This document shows, in pieces, positions 28,660-38,180 of a stretch of 46,430 nt of DNA. The position numbers were made by a program, and so were the translations under genes. Every line of letters starts with the position of its first letter. The stretch's first letter is position 1. Source of the DNA: Trichodesmium erythraeum GBRTRLIN201 (GTDB lineage Bacteria; Cyanobacteriota; Cyanobacteriia; Cyanobacteriales; Microcoleaceae); assembly GCA_018457135.1 (NCBI GenBank), contig JAGGDU010000033.1:1-46430 (forward strand), read 5' to 3'. Under the pieces are notes generated by a model that did not search any database, was not told the origin of the DNA, and saw only the letters and a program-made list of their open reading frames with translations.

Positions 28660-28990
28660 ATGTTTCAGTTCATCAATAGTTTATTACCCATAGATATGCC
28701 ATTTATTTTGAAATAATTCCACACGAACATAGCATAAGTAATGTGGTTTTTTTGAATTTTTTTACGACGACATTGGCAAAATTAAAACCCTCGCGTGTTA
28801 TTTGATTTCTCTGTCTGTGTAATTCCTCAACTTTCCACCTAAAGGCAAATCTCAAACTCAATTTTTCCGTACTTTCATAACTGATTTGTAGCAATATATT
28901 CTGCTGAAGTTTCGGAAACAGTATGCCAGAATAATTTGACCTTTTTATATTACTGGAATTTCTTTAAAATTAATCATCTTTCCTGATGCT
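28660..28990 (-). pseudogene. DDE transposase C-terminal fragment (IS4-like)
   Basis: On the minus strand the frame reads LSLRFAFRWKVEELHR, then, after a frameshift, CQCRRKKIQKNHITYAMFVW followed by NYFK. This is the conserved end of a common cyanobacterial DDE transposase group (W-K-x-E-x-x-H-R containing the final catalytic Glu, then CQCR and NHI). Upstream, EYIATN-like sequence appears in another frame. The N-terminal half and the element's ends are absent. Confidence 0.7.
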
Positions 28991-29356
28991 AACTCCCACT
29001 TATTCCATTTTAATTATTAACAGTTTTTGATATTTTTTAGACCAACACTATCCTCTAAAGGTGAATATCATAAGAGTATCTTGATGTAAGTTATGTCAGT
29101 AATAAAAATCTAAAATCAATGCTGAGTAAAGTTGATAAATCCTGATGAATAAAAATGCTTTATAAAAAAAATTAAGTCTCAATTCTTTTTTTTTCAGAGA
29201 ATAAAAAAAATAAAAATAAATATTTTAAGCCTCTGACTTAAGTAATTTTTAGTATTAACCAAAAAATGCAATTTAATATAATAACATAGTTACTATGTCT
29301 AAGCTTAATAATTTTTCAATATATTGAGGCATAAATATAGTGACTCATTTAGAGTT
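28991..29356. other. gene-free stretch downstream of ABC exporter
   Basis: AT-rich, with no gene or convincing terminator hairpin seen. It probably contains more decayed transposon sequence, but nothing aligns clearly. Confidence 0.4.
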
Positions 29357-31387
29357 TTATAAGCCAGATTTATTATGCTTTGCTATTAGATTTTCAAATA
29401 TCTCTAAGGTTTTGAGAAGAGAAGTTGATGAGCGAAAAGCTTCTTCAGTAAGTTCTATTTTTTCTTCAGGTTTATCAAATGTTTCATCAGCCAGTAATGT
29501 TAAAGAGCCAATAATTGTGTTGAGAAAACTACGAGCGTCATAAGATGCTTTAGTTAAAACCTGCTGGTCAATATATTTATCCAGTTCAGACTGATTTCCA
29601 AACTGTACATAATAGAGATTTCGATAGTAACCATTTTCTTTTTCTAAAAGTTCTGAATGAGTACCCATCTCAACTAATTTTCCCCGATCTAAAACAGCTA
29701 TTTGATCAGCATTTTGAATTGTTGAGAGACGGTGGGCAATAACTAAAACTGTGCGATCGCGACTTAATTTATCAATAGCCTCCTGCACCAAACGTTCAGA
29801 AACTGTATCAAGGGCACTAGTGGCCTCATCTAAGATTAATATTTCTGGATTTTGCAATAAGGCCCTAGCAATAGCCAATCGTTGTTGTTGACCTCCCGAA
29901 AGCATAACACCGCGATCGCCTATTTCTGTGTCCCATTGCTTAGGCAAGTCCATAATAAAATCATAAGCATTAGCTTGTCTAACCGCATCAATAATTTTAT
30001 CCTCTGTAGCATCAGGACAAGCATAAATAACATTATTTTTGATAGTATCGTTAAACAAATAAGTATCTTGACTAACAATACCAGTTTTCTTCCTGAGACT
30101 ATTAATATCAAACTCACGCAAGTCAATGCCGTCTATAGTAATAGAACCAGAAGTAGGGTCATAAAGTCTTGGTAGTAGATCAGCAAACGTTGATTTACCT
30201 GCTCCTGAAGCTCCTACTAATGCCAAAGTTTTACCTCTAGGTAAGGATATATCAACATTTTGGATAATTAAATTATCATTACCTGGATAAGCGAAGGAAA
30301 TTTTCTCAAAATGAATTTTATTTTTCACTTCATGAAAAGGTATAAAACCTGTTTTCATAATTGGTTTGTTATCCCTTCTCCATAAGTCTACAGCCGTATT
30401 AAAACTAGCAACACCCTTAGCAATTGCATTACGACTGCTATTAATTTGAGATACAATAGGCAGTAAGCGAAATAGAACTAAAAGATAAGTAAGTAGGATA
30501 GGAGAAGCATTTGTAATTTGATTGGCAAATAAATATCTACCTAATAATAGAATACTAATTACCGTAATCATGCTTATCACTTCATTGACTGGAGCTATTA
30601 ATGCTGAATTCATTTTTTCTTTCAGTGCTATATCTTCTAGGGAAAGCATTAATTTTCTTAACTGTTTATATTCTCTATTTTCACTATTTACTGATTTAAT
30701 TAACCGAATACCAGTGAGAACTTCAATAACCTTTATGTAATATTTTTTTTGTTCCTGATTTAAAACCACTCCAAATTTCTTTGAACGACGAATAAATAGC
30801 TGATTAATTACTGCTATAAAAACTACCAATAGAGAAGAAATTAAAGTAAGCTGCCAAGAAATAGAAATTAGTATGCTGACAAACAAAGAAAGAATTATCA
30901 ACTGAGTTACTAGATTAATATAACCATTAATAGTTTGGGTGCATTGAGCTGTATCTGAACCTAAACGTTTTGTTAAATCTCCAACTTTGACTTTTGTGAA
31001 AAAATCTAAATCACTATCCATTAATGTTTGGAACATTTCTGATTTAATATTATTTGTAAGACTACGATCAAAAACTACCATCAACAAACTTCTTAAATAT
31101 GCCGTTAAATTTTTCAGAACAATAGTGAGTATAACTACTAAAAGCATTACGATAAGGCGATAATTTTCTGGAACTCCTTCAAAAGGATATAGTAAAAATT
31201 TAATTATCGGCGGAGAACCTGTAATCTCAATTTCTTGCCCAGAAATTTGTAATAATATAGGTACTATTAGAGTTGTATTAACTCCATTAAATAATCCGCT
31301 AGCAAATCCTAATATAATATTTCCAATAACTTGAAAATTAAACGGCTTACGAAGAATAAATTTTAATATAAATTCTTTTCCAGACAT
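29357..31387 (-). CDS. ABC exporter (fused membrane and ATPase domains)
   Basis: The 676-residue half-transporter has a six-helix exporter membrane domain (about 15-330) followed by the ATPase domain. Walker A is GASGAGKST near 391, the signature LSGGQQQR near 494, Walker B ILILDEATSALD near 515, and the H-loop IAHRLST near 548. The architecture resembles MsbA and the cyanobacterial HepA group that exports polysaccharides or lipids. Two glycosyltransferase genes lie upstream on the same strand (the nearest ends 63 bp away), which suggests export of a glycan or glycolipid. About 80 extra residues follow the ATPase: SYDARSFLNTIIGSLTLLAD, then EEAFRSSTSLLKTLEIFENL, similar in pattern to a histidine-kinase dimerisation helix pair but with Tyr where the phosphoacceptor His would be. 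Substrate unknown. Confidence 0.9.
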   Translation of the reverse strand: MSGKEFILKFILRKPFNFQVIGNIILGFASGLFNGVNTTLIVPILLQISGQEIEITGSPPIIKFLLYPFEGVPENYRLIVMLLVVILTIVLKNLTAYLRSLLMVVFDRSLTNNIKSEMFQTLMDSDLDFFTKVKVGDLTKRLGSDTAQCTQTINGYINLVTQLIILSLFVSILISISWQLTLISSLLVVFIAVINQLFIRRSKKFGVVLNQEQKKYYIKVIEVLTGIRLIKSVNSENREYKQLRKLMLSLEDIALKEKMNSALIAPVNEVISMITVISILLLGRYLFANQITNASPILLTYLLVLFRLLPIVSQINSSRNAIAKGVASFNTAVDLWRRDNKPIMKTGFIPFHEVKNKIHFEKISFAYPGNDNLIIQNVDISLPRGKTLALVGASGAGKSTFADLLPRLYDPTSGSITIDGIDLREFDINSLRKKTGIVSQDTYLFNDTIKNNVIYACPDATEDKIIDAVRQANAYDFIMDLPKQWDTEIGDRGVMLSGGQQQRLAIARALLQNPEILILDEATSALDTVSERLVQEAIDKLSRDRTVLVIAHRLSTIQNADQIAVLDRGKLVEMGTHSELLEKENGYYRNLYYVQFGNQSELDKYIDQQVLTKASYDARSFLNTIIGSLTLLADETFDKPEEKIELTEEAFRSSTSLLKTLEIFENLIAKHNKSGL

Positions 31388-31450
31388 TGATATTTTCCTA
31401 GCCTCTAAGATTATATTCTTTCAATTATTACGATTTTTAATATCTCTTGT

Positions 31451-32638
31451 TTAAACTTTGATTAAGTCTGATAAAATAGTAGCCATAGCATCAATACTAT
31501 AATATTTAATACATCTTTCTCTAGCCTTAATACCTTTAGAATTTGCTGCTTTTAAATCATTAAATATTAATTCAATTTGTGCTGCTATTTGTTCAGGAGA
31601 ACTAGGTTCGACCAAATAGCCAGTATCACCTAAAATTTCGGGAATATCACCCACTTTTGTTGCTATAATTGGCTTAGACATTGCCATGCCATCTGTTAGT
31701 TTTAATGGAAATTGTGCCTTAGCTTCGGGAGTATCTCTTTGAGGAACCACTATTATATGGGCGGCAGCTACAATTTCTGGCATGACTGTAGGTGGATGCT
31801 TAGGCATTTGAATAATTCTGAGTCCCCATTTTTCTTTTAATTGATGATCATAATCATCATAAGGACTACCACCTACAATTACCAATCTTAAATCTGGCTG
31901 ATTGAGTTTATCTAAAGCCATTAAAACATCCTCAACTCCTTTATATGGTCGGGGAGCTCCTGGAAACATCAAAATTCTATAACCACCCAAGCCATAATGA
32001 GTTCTACTTACCTCTGGATCGTACTTATGAGGGTCAAATAAATTTGTATCCTTACCATTTGGTAAATAAATACCACCAAAACGTTTTTTGAGAAATTGAT
32101 TGTGTAGAGTAACCTGGTCTGATTTTGAGACCAAACTTTCAATCCATTTTAAATAGAAGGGATGGTCTGGTTGTCTTAATGCTCCTTCTGGCTTCAAAAT
32201 GTCTCTAGCTAACTGTTTAATACTGGGACGATATTCCCAATTATCTCCTCCATGCCAACTTAACTCCCAATCATCAATATCTAAAAATACTGGGCGACTA
32301 GTCTGTATTTTTTTGATTAGGGCTAAACCAAGACTACTTGGTTTAAGTTTATAAGCATAAATAATATCTCCACTAATTTTTTCTAATAATTTTTTAGCAG
32401 AAAGTAAAAATCCTGGATAATATTTGTTGGTATAGTTTGTATAAATAGGAACAATGGAGATTTCTGTTTGACTAGTACTAATACTTATGGGTAAACTTGT
32501 ATCAACAAAGCCTAATATTTCTACATCACATCCAATCTTTTTTAGAGCTTGAGATAATAAAAAGGGACGGACAGCCCCTCCCCATCTACCTGCTCCATTG
32601 CTAGATAAGTCGCTAGCTATTATAGAAATTTTCACCAA
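31451..32638 (-). CDS. GT4-type glycosyltransferase
   Basis: The 395-residue protein has the GT-B two-Rossmann layout. The N-terminal acceptor half begins MVKISIIASDLSSNGAGRWG with a glycine-rich loop. The C-terminal donor half has ILMFPGAPRPYKGVEDVLMA, and later LKLTDGMAMSKPIIATKVGD followed by IPEILGDTGYLVEP, the GT4 nucleotide-sugar region (acidic residue in PEI). No membrane segment is present, so it probably acts at the cytoplasmic face. It is followed by the ABC exporter 63 bp downstream, so the two are likely co-transcribed. Sugar and acceptor cannot be predicted. The adjacent DPM-like GT2 gene upstream is 549 bp away. Confidence 0.85.
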   Translation of the reverse strand: MVKISIIASDLSSNGAGRWGGAVRPFLLSQALKKIGCDVEILGFVDTSLPISISTSQTEISIVPIYTNYTNKYYPGFLLSAKKLLEKISGDIIYAYKLKPSSLGLALIKKIQTSRPVFLDIDDWELSWHGGDNWEYRPSIKQLARDILKPEGALRQPDHPFYLKWIESLVSKSDQVTLHNQFLKKRFGGIYLPNGKDTNLFDPHKYDPEVSRTHYGLGGYRILMFPGAPRPYKGVEDVLMALDKLNQPDLRLVIVGGSPYDDYDHQLKEKWGLRIIQMPKHPPTVMPEIVAAAHIIVVPQRDTPEAKAQFPLKLTDGMAMSKPIIATKVGDIPEILGDTGYLVEPSSPEQIAAQIELIFNDLKAANSKGIKARERCIKYYSIDAMATILSDLIKV

Positions 32639-33187
32639 ACCTCTAACCCTCCAAATTATGGGTTAATAGAATAATTATTCTAACTACATATAATAGCGAT
32701 CGCCATTTAAAATAGATATGTAATATTGTCTGAAGTGTATAGATACTCTAGCTAAAATCTTTCTATATATCTACTTTTTGTAACTCCAAAACTCAGTCTC
32801 ATATTTATTTATAATTTCCCAAAGACACCATAGTAATTGCTATTAACAGATATATATATTGATTAACTCTTATTAAATTAAATAGTAAATAAAAAATTAA
32901 CAATACCTTTATTTAAGGTTAAAGCTATTAAACAGATTATATTGAATTTCCGAAATATTTTAACTGTCTTTAAGCCACCCTGTTACTTTCGAGACATTGA
33001 GACATCAAACTAAAAGTCCTTATGTCATCCCATAGAAAATTGTTAATAATTCCTACCCCACGGAAATAAAATACTACAGATAGCGAGAGACCCTAGCCTA
33101 AAACCTCAAGCAATAAATAAAATATTGCCACATCAACAAATATACTTCTCAATTCTTTCCATAACAAATTGGATAAATCTAAATTTG
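32639..33187. other. gene-free stretch between glycosyltransferase genes
   Basis: No coding frame. A HIP1 octamer lies at about 32697. The stretch probably carries the promoter of the GT4/exporter pair (minus strand); no motif is clear enough to call. Confidence 0.5.
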
Positions 33188-33988
33188 TCATTTAACAAAT
33201 CTTAAAGTTAATAAGTGTTGTAAATATTCTACATATTGTTTCCAGGTAACTTTGCTTTCTCCTCCTAGTCGTTCTTGGAAAACATAACCTACTTCTGAAA
33301 CAGAATAAATATTACCTCGGCCTAAAACTTCAATTAGGATTTTGTATCCTACCGGGCTCAGAGTTTGGCCAGCGATCGCCTGACGATTGACCATAAAGTA
33401 GCCGCTCATGGGGTCAGAGACTCGCCCTATTACTTCAGGTAAAATAATTAATCCCAAAAGTTGAGCCCCACGAGACAAAAATCTTCTAACTATATTCCAG
33501 TCACTAACCCCTCCATCATCAACATGACGACTAGCCACTACTAAATCAAAACCTTTTTCCATTTCTGCTAATAGTTTTAAAAGAGTTTCTAGAGGATGTT
33601 GTAAGTCAGCATCAATAACCCCTAATATTCCTCCTTTTGCTACTTGCCAACCACGAACCACTGCGGTAGAAAGTCCTCTTTCTTTTTTTCTACACATTAC
33701 CCGGAGTTGGGGGTATTCTCGTGCCATGTTCTGAGCTATCTCCCAGGTTAAGTCTGGGCTATTGTCATCTACTATGATTAACTCATAAGCATTAGGAATT
33801 TTAGTATCTAATATAATGGTTATTTTTTCAACAATTGTTGGTAGATTTTGACTTTCTTTATATGTAGGAATAACTAGAGAAAGTTTAATTTCTGGGCTAC
33901 CTGGTTTTGTCGTCTTATTTTCTATAGTTGAAACCTTTAATAAACCAGTTGGCACTGTTAGTAATAAGTTTGGTTTACTCCTTATCAT
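33188..33988 (-). CDS. GT2 glycosyltransferase, dolichol-phosphate-mannose synthase-like
   Basis: The 266-residue GT-A enzyme shows SLVIPTYKESQNLP (about 38-51), the nucleotide-binding ELIIVDDNSPDLTW, RKKERGLSTAVVRGW, and the metal-binding DADLQHP (about 126-132). These are hallmarks of DPM1/polyprenyl-phosphate glycosyltransferases, which load a hexose onto a lipid carrier. Many cyanobacterial relatives carry a C-terminal GtrA-like membrane domain; here the protein ends just after the catalytic domain, so it is the short, soluble form. The first 35 residues (MIRSKPNLLLTVPTGLLKVS) are an unusual lead, and an internal start is conceivable. Neighbouring GT4 and exporter genes suggest a shared glycan pathway. 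Confidence 0.85.
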   Translation of the reverse strand: MIRSKPNLLLTVPTGLLKVSTIENKTTKPGSPEIKLSLVIPTYKESQNLPTIVEKITIILDTKIPNAYELIIVDDNSPDLTWEIAQNMAREYPQLRVMCRKKERGLSTAVVRGWQVAKGGILGVIDADLQHPLETLLKLLAEMEKGFDLVVASRHVDDGGVSDWNIVRRFLSRGAQLLGLIILPEVIGRVSDPMSGYFMVNRQAIAGQTLSPVGYKILIEVLGRGNIYSVSEVGYVFQERLGGESKVTWKQYVEYLQHLLTLRFVK

Positions 33989-34280
33989 TAATTGATTTTA
34001 TTTAATTTTTCCTAGCTTAGTTTTAGTCAATAATATCAAAAACATAAAGATTTTTTTGACTCTTCAATCCTCATATTTACTTTAATGTTTTAGTTCATCT
34101 GACAGCAAGTTAGGTGGTAATTAGGCTACAAACATTAAGATGTAAGATATATATTTGTATTATTGTCATATTCTCACCACCAATGAGTATAGATAAAGAT
34201 GAAAAATGCTTTCAAAAGATTAGCTCAAATCACAAATTTAATTGTAGATTGTATATTTATTCATCAAATTAAGATAAATA
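33989..34280. other. spacer
   Basis: Nothing was recognised in this AT-rich 292-bp spacer. Confidence 0.4.
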
Positions 34281-34493
34281 TTAATTATCATAAATTAAAT
34301 TAATTTTACCCATTTTAATCAAATCAAATATCTGATTAATTTTGCTTCGTTCTTCATCTGTTATTTGTTTGCCAGATAAAATTGAGGAAGTAAGTTGTAA
34401 GTGTTCCTGACGATTAAGTTTACCCGATGTCATAATTCGGTTCACCATTTGATTGATTGTCACCTTTGGTTTATTTTGTTCACTCCATAACAT
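34281..34493 (-). CDS. small conserved cyanobacterial protein
   Basis: The 70-residue product has the pattern NQMVNRIMTSGKLNRQEHLQ, then LTSSILSGKQITDEERSKIN, then QIFDLIKMGKINLI. I recognise this as a small family of unknown function found in many cyanobacteria, all helical and polar. The conserved layout and clear ATG argue for a real gene despite its size. No partner gene lies nearby; gloB is divergent 288 bp away. Confidence 0.7.
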   Translation of the reverse strand: MLWSEQNKPKVTINQMVNRIMTSGKLNRQEHLQLTSSILSGKQITDEERSKINQIFDLIKMGKINLIYDN

Positions 34494-34781
34494 AAATCAC
34501 TTGTATATAAATTTTTTATCTATTACTGTATGTATAATAATACATATAAGTACTATGAAGTTAATAATATAACAGTCCCCAGTGTAGTTGTACAGAAAAT
34601 ATATTGAAATAGGGAAAAAAGTAATAAGTTCAGAGTTTTGATGTATAGCAGATATAAGATTAACGTGATAAAATTAAATAATTAAATTCCTCCCAGCTTG
34701 TTCCCTATCATCTGACTAGTTATCCCTCTAAATTTCCCGACAACGAAAATATTTGGTTCGGAGATATTAAATTTAGTTTTT
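34494..34781. other. divergent intergenic region
   Basis: The region should hold promoters for the small gene (minus) and gloB (plus). It is AT-rich and no specific element could be assigned. Confidence 0.4.
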
Positions 34782-35555
34782 ATGGACATTTATAGATTAC
34801 CAGCACTTTCAGACAACTATATTTTCTTATTGCATGACCCAAATCAAAATATTGGGGCTGTAGTCGATCCTGCCGAAGTTAGGCCAGTAATAGACAAACT
34901 AGAATCCTTGGGAGCTGAGTTGGTGACTATTTTTAATACTCACCATCATTTCGATCATGTAGGTGCTAATAAACAGTTAATCCAAAAGTTTCCCCAATTG
35001 AAAGTTTATGGTGGAGTAGAAGACCGAGGCAGAATTCCTGGACAACAAGTATTTTTACAGGAAGGCGATCGTGTCCACTTTGCCGATAGAGTAGGAGAGG
35101 TTTTATTTGTTCCTGGCCATACAATTGGCCATATTGCTTATTATTTTCCTTCTGTAGCTTTTGGGGAAACAGGAGAATTATTTTGTGGTGATACTTTATT
35201 TGCTGGTGGTTGTGGTCGTTTATTTGAAGGTACACCAGCCCAAATGGTAGATTCTTTGAACAAATTACGCAACTTACCTGACAATACTCGAATATGGTGT
35301 GCCCATGAATATACTTTAAAAAACTTACAGTTTGCGATAACCGTTGATAAGGACAATACTGATTTACAATCTCGTTGGGCTGAGGTTAAGACAGCACGTG
35401 GTCGTAATGAAGCAACTGTACCATCAATGATAGGTGTAGAAAAACGCACAAATCCTTTTCTGCGCTGGGAGCAACCTGCCCTACAATTAGCAGTTCAAAG
35501 TCAAGATCCAGTACAAACTTTCGCTCGTCTGCGAGGAAGGAAAGATAGATTTTAA
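34782..35555 (+). CDS. gloB: hydroxyacylglutathione hydrolase (glyoxalase II)
   Basis: GloB hydrolyses S-lactoylglutathione to lactate and glutathione, the second step of methylglyoxal detoxification. The 257-residue metallo-beta-lactamase-fold protein carries [12 protein letters not shown] (metal-binding H54-H59), the third-site [12 protein letters not shown] (about 111-122), [17 protein letters not shown] with the bridging Asp, and [10 protein letters not shown] near 175. The C-terminal part has NPFLRWEQP, the family's substrate-binding end. All ligands are present and length is normal. It stands alone between non-coding stretches. Confidence 0.96.
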   Translation: MDIYRLPALSDNYIFLLHDPNQNIGAVVDPAEVRPVIDKLESLGAELVTIFNTHHHFDHVGANKQLIQKFPQLKVYGGVEDRGRIPGQQVFLQEGDRVHFADRVGEVLFVPGHTIGHIAYYFPSVAFGETGELFCGDTLFAGGCGRLFEGTPAQMVDSLNKLRNLPDNTRIWCAHEYTLKNLQFAITVDKDNTDLQSRWAEVKTARGRNEATVPSMIGVEKRTNPFLRWEQPALQLAVQSQDPVQTFARLRGRKDRF

Positions 35556-36129
35556 CTCAAGGTTTTGATATATTCCTGGGGTAAACGTGCGGGGCAGTAT
35601 CAAGAAATAAGAATTCAAATTTCAACAAGTCTACTTAAATTAAATTGCTATGACTACATCAAAGTATTAAGAATTTTCCTCTCCCTAAGCGTTTATTCTA
35701 TTTCAATAATCTGTTTCTGTATCCCCTACGATAGAGTTGAAACATTCAAAAAACTTTGGTTCTCTGGCACTTGTTGCTTAGAACCTTTCTGACTAAAAGC
35801 ATTAGGTGTAGTAAACCCCATAAATCTAGTTTAATAGTTGCAAACACTATATAATAGTAGCTATATATTATAGGCTTTTAAAGCTGTTTCAGACAAAAGT
35901 AATTTTTTTATTGCAACAAAAAGTCCCCCTAAAAGCTCGGCTTTAAACCAAATTTTGCGGTAAGGAATTGGATTTAAAGGAAGGAATAGGTCTCATCACA
36001 TTTCCCCTTTACAGAGTTTAAAAATCGAAGCAAAGGTTAGGATATTAACAAAAACAGCATACATCAACTCTATCTTGTTAATCTTCTATTGTTCCTTCCT
36101 AGGGACATTGCATAAGAGCGTCCCTACTG
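35556..36129. other. gene-free stretch after gloB
   Basis: No credible gene; a 75-codon open frame at 35565 has no family resemblance and no ribosome binding site. The sequence grades into an IS630 remnant. Confidence 0.45.
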
Positions 36130-36600
36130 ACTCAGTTTTTAATGGAAAAAGCAATAATGTTCTATTTCATTTAACTCAGGAGAATATGTTGGTAAATATT
36201 TAATGTAGGGAGGTTGCATCAAGGTGTCCGTAATGATTTTATTAATTCTCTAATTTTTGGGGACTTGTCAAAGCTTGCATTTTCTCATACTACTAATTGT
36301 CCTTTTTTTGATTCTAGTAATAATTTTTCTGCTAACCATTTTTCAAAAAGTAAATAATTACAAGAAACCTCAAATGTTAATGGAGTAAATAATTTTTCCT
36401 GATACAAACCACTTATAGTACTTAAATAAAGAATTCTTTTTCCTGGCTTGAAATGATAATATCTTTATTGATCGGTTTATATATTTTTAACTATAATCTT
36501 CTTCCTTTGTCAATTCCAGGATTTCATCTACCCCTCTTGCTCCCCTAATTTGTCTATCAAAGTAATTGGGACGAAAGCTCTGCCTTGACGAAATGTTTTT
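36130..36600 (-). pseudogene. IS630-family transposase fragment
   Basis: On the minus strand, broken frames read RILYLSTISGLYQEKLFTPL then TFEVSCNYLLFEKWLAEKLL, GQLVV-stop-ENASFDKSPKIRELI, and LPTLNIYQHILLS, followed by EIEHYCF-like sequence in another frame. This is the core and C-terminal DDE part of an IS630 transposase of a different subgroup from the 7321 element. There are several stops and frameshifts; the N-terminal domain and the inverted ends were not found. Confidence 0.75.
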
Positions 36601-37133
36601 GGAGGGTTACTCACTTTCATAACCTTACAAAAACAACTTATGGATTCTAAATTCTGAGTTATAAATTCTGAGTTCTGACTTATTTTTAGAGGGTTGCTCA
36701 CTCCCATATCATTACAAAAACAACTTCTAGCTTCTTGAGTTTTGATGATAGCATTGTCTTTTGTTTTCTGCGAGCTTAGCTTAGGTTTTACATATTAAGA
36801 GGATAGTATATCAAATGGAGGTAAGAGGTGGGAATTATTACCACTTCCTAAGAGTATCCCACTTATGGGTCAGGTTTTAAAACCATTTTATTATTCAAAA
36901 TTAACAAAAATTATTGTAAGCATTAAGATTTTTGGTACCTTGAGTATGTATAAATAAGTAAGGTTTGATTAACAACATAATTATATTAGGCAACTAATTT
37001 TGGCTGTGAAACCAATCCTGGTTTATTTTAAAATGTCAAGACTAATGTTAATATTGAAATATTTATTAAGCAAAATGTTAAAAATTGTAAAGAGTGTTAA
37101 GATTAGCTTAGAATAATAAACTAATTTAGAAAA
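36601..37133. other. gene-free stretch with a short tandem duplication
   Basis: No gene. Contains the 87-bp-period duplication described separately. The promoter of the DUF2605 gene presumably lies near the right end. Confidence 0.45.
36602..36726. repeat. imperfect tandem duplication, 87-bp period
   Basis: GAGGGTTACTCACTTTCATA with AACCTTACAAAAACAACTT (36602-36639) recurs as GAGGGTTGCTCACTCCCATA with TCATTACAAAAACAACTT (36689-36726). Only about 38 bp are clearly shared. TTCTGAGTT also repeats in between. Confidence 0.7.
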
Positions 37134-37451
37134 ATGCTAAACCCTAAATTACCAGAGCCAGACTTACTTAAAACCTTACTGCAGCCTTTATTAGATGATT
37201 TTAGGTATTGGTTTGAATGTTCCCGCGAGTTATTGGAGAGAGAAAAAATTCCTTTTCTAAGTAGCAGTGAACACTTAGACTTACTTAATAGGGTAAAGCA
37301 AGCTCAACAGGAAGTTAATACAGTACAAGCTCTTTTTCAAGCAACTGGAGGTCAAGTTGGGGTAGAAACTACAATGCTTATGCCTTGGCATAAGCTACTA
37401 ACCGAATGTTGGCAAGTTGCGATGAGGTTTCGCAAAGAGCAATCTAGATAA
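37134..37451 (+). CDS. DUF2605-family protein
   Basis: The 105-residue protein matches the cyanobacteria-restricted DUF2605 family: PDLLKTLLQPLLDDFRYWFE at the start and MPWHKLLTECWQVAMRFR near the end. It is helical, with no signal or membrane segment. Function unknown. The next gene, 411 bp downstream, is DUF2973; I recall the two families as neighbours in many cyanobacteria, which suggests a shared but unstudied role. No internal defects are seen. Confidence 0.8.
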   Translation: MLNPKLPEPDLLKTLLQPLLDDFRYWFECSRELLEREKIPFLSSSEHLDLLNRVKQAQQEVNTVQALFQATGGQVGVETTMLMPWHKLLTECWQVAMRFRKEQSR

Positions 37452-37862
37452 AATGTAAAATTATAATTAAATTTAGTCCAAGCCTAGAAACTGGAATGAT
37501 GATCGCAATTCTATATGATATTGCGAGCTTTACCAGACGAGGATAACAGCAATAATTTAAAAATATGATGCCATAAAGATTGAAAGTGGATAGCTTTGAG
37601 AAGGTTAGATGTTAAATTGAATATTTTGAATCATTCTGAACCAAGAAGTATGTTGATGTTACTTTTTAACAGGAAATAGCTTTGAAGTTGATATTGTTAA
37701 TCTATAGTAATGACACTGTTTCTTATGAAAAGAATGATGAAATATCTACATAAGACAACTTCTGCTAATAAAATTTATCTAAAGTCAAACTAATAAAATC
37801 ATAAAAGCTGTTTTATTTAAAAAAAAATTACTGAGTAGCTATTTAGCTTTGAGGAAAACACT
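37452..37862. other. gap between DUF2605 and DUF2973 genes
   Basis: No coding frame is present. A GAGG at 37851-37854, 8 nt before the next ATG, is a plausible ribosome binding site. The gap is long for an operon, so separate promoters are possible. Confidence 0.5.
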
Positions 37863-38180
37863 ATGTTACATCTGCTTTATATTTTAGCCTTCACTACTAT
37901 TGCTGTTTTGGCTGTTCGTAATTTAATCAGTAGTCTATTAACAGTGGGACTTGAGTCTCAATCTTTGTCCTCGAAACGAGGGTGGTCTACTCCTGAGCCT
38001 TCTTCTCAGTCTAGTAGAACTCCACATCCAGAACTATTAGATGAATCTGGGAATTTTATTGATGAACCTTTGTTAGTAATGCGCTCTGTTAATGTACAAG
38101 AAGCTCGTGAAAAGTTGGATGCCATTTATAATTCCCAGCTTGGTTCCAGTGGTGAAACCCAAGATGAAAAGAGAAAGTGA
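37863..38180 (+). CDS. DUF2973-family membrane-anchored protein
   Basis: The 105-residue protein starts with a hydrophobic anchor (MLHLLYILAFTTIAVLAVRN) and then a polar stretch rich in Ser and Pro. It ends in a conserved-looking ESGNFIDEPLLVMRSVNVQE and AREKLDAIY segment, typical of DUF2973, a cyanobacterial family of unknown function. The N-terminal helix probably inserts in a membrane with the tail in the cytoplasm. ATG at 37863 has a weak GAGG ribosome binding site. It pairs with the DUF2605 gene just upstream. Confidence 0.8.
   Translation: MLHLLYILAFTTIAVLAVRNLISSLLTVGLESQSLSSKRGWSTPEPSSQSSRTPHPELLDESGNFIDEPLLVMRSVNVQEAREKLDAIYNSQLGSSGETQDEKRK

Noticed and set aside
35565-35792. 75-codon open frame just after gloB
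   Set aside because: No family resemblance and no ribosome binding site; it lies in sequence leading into a transposon remnant.
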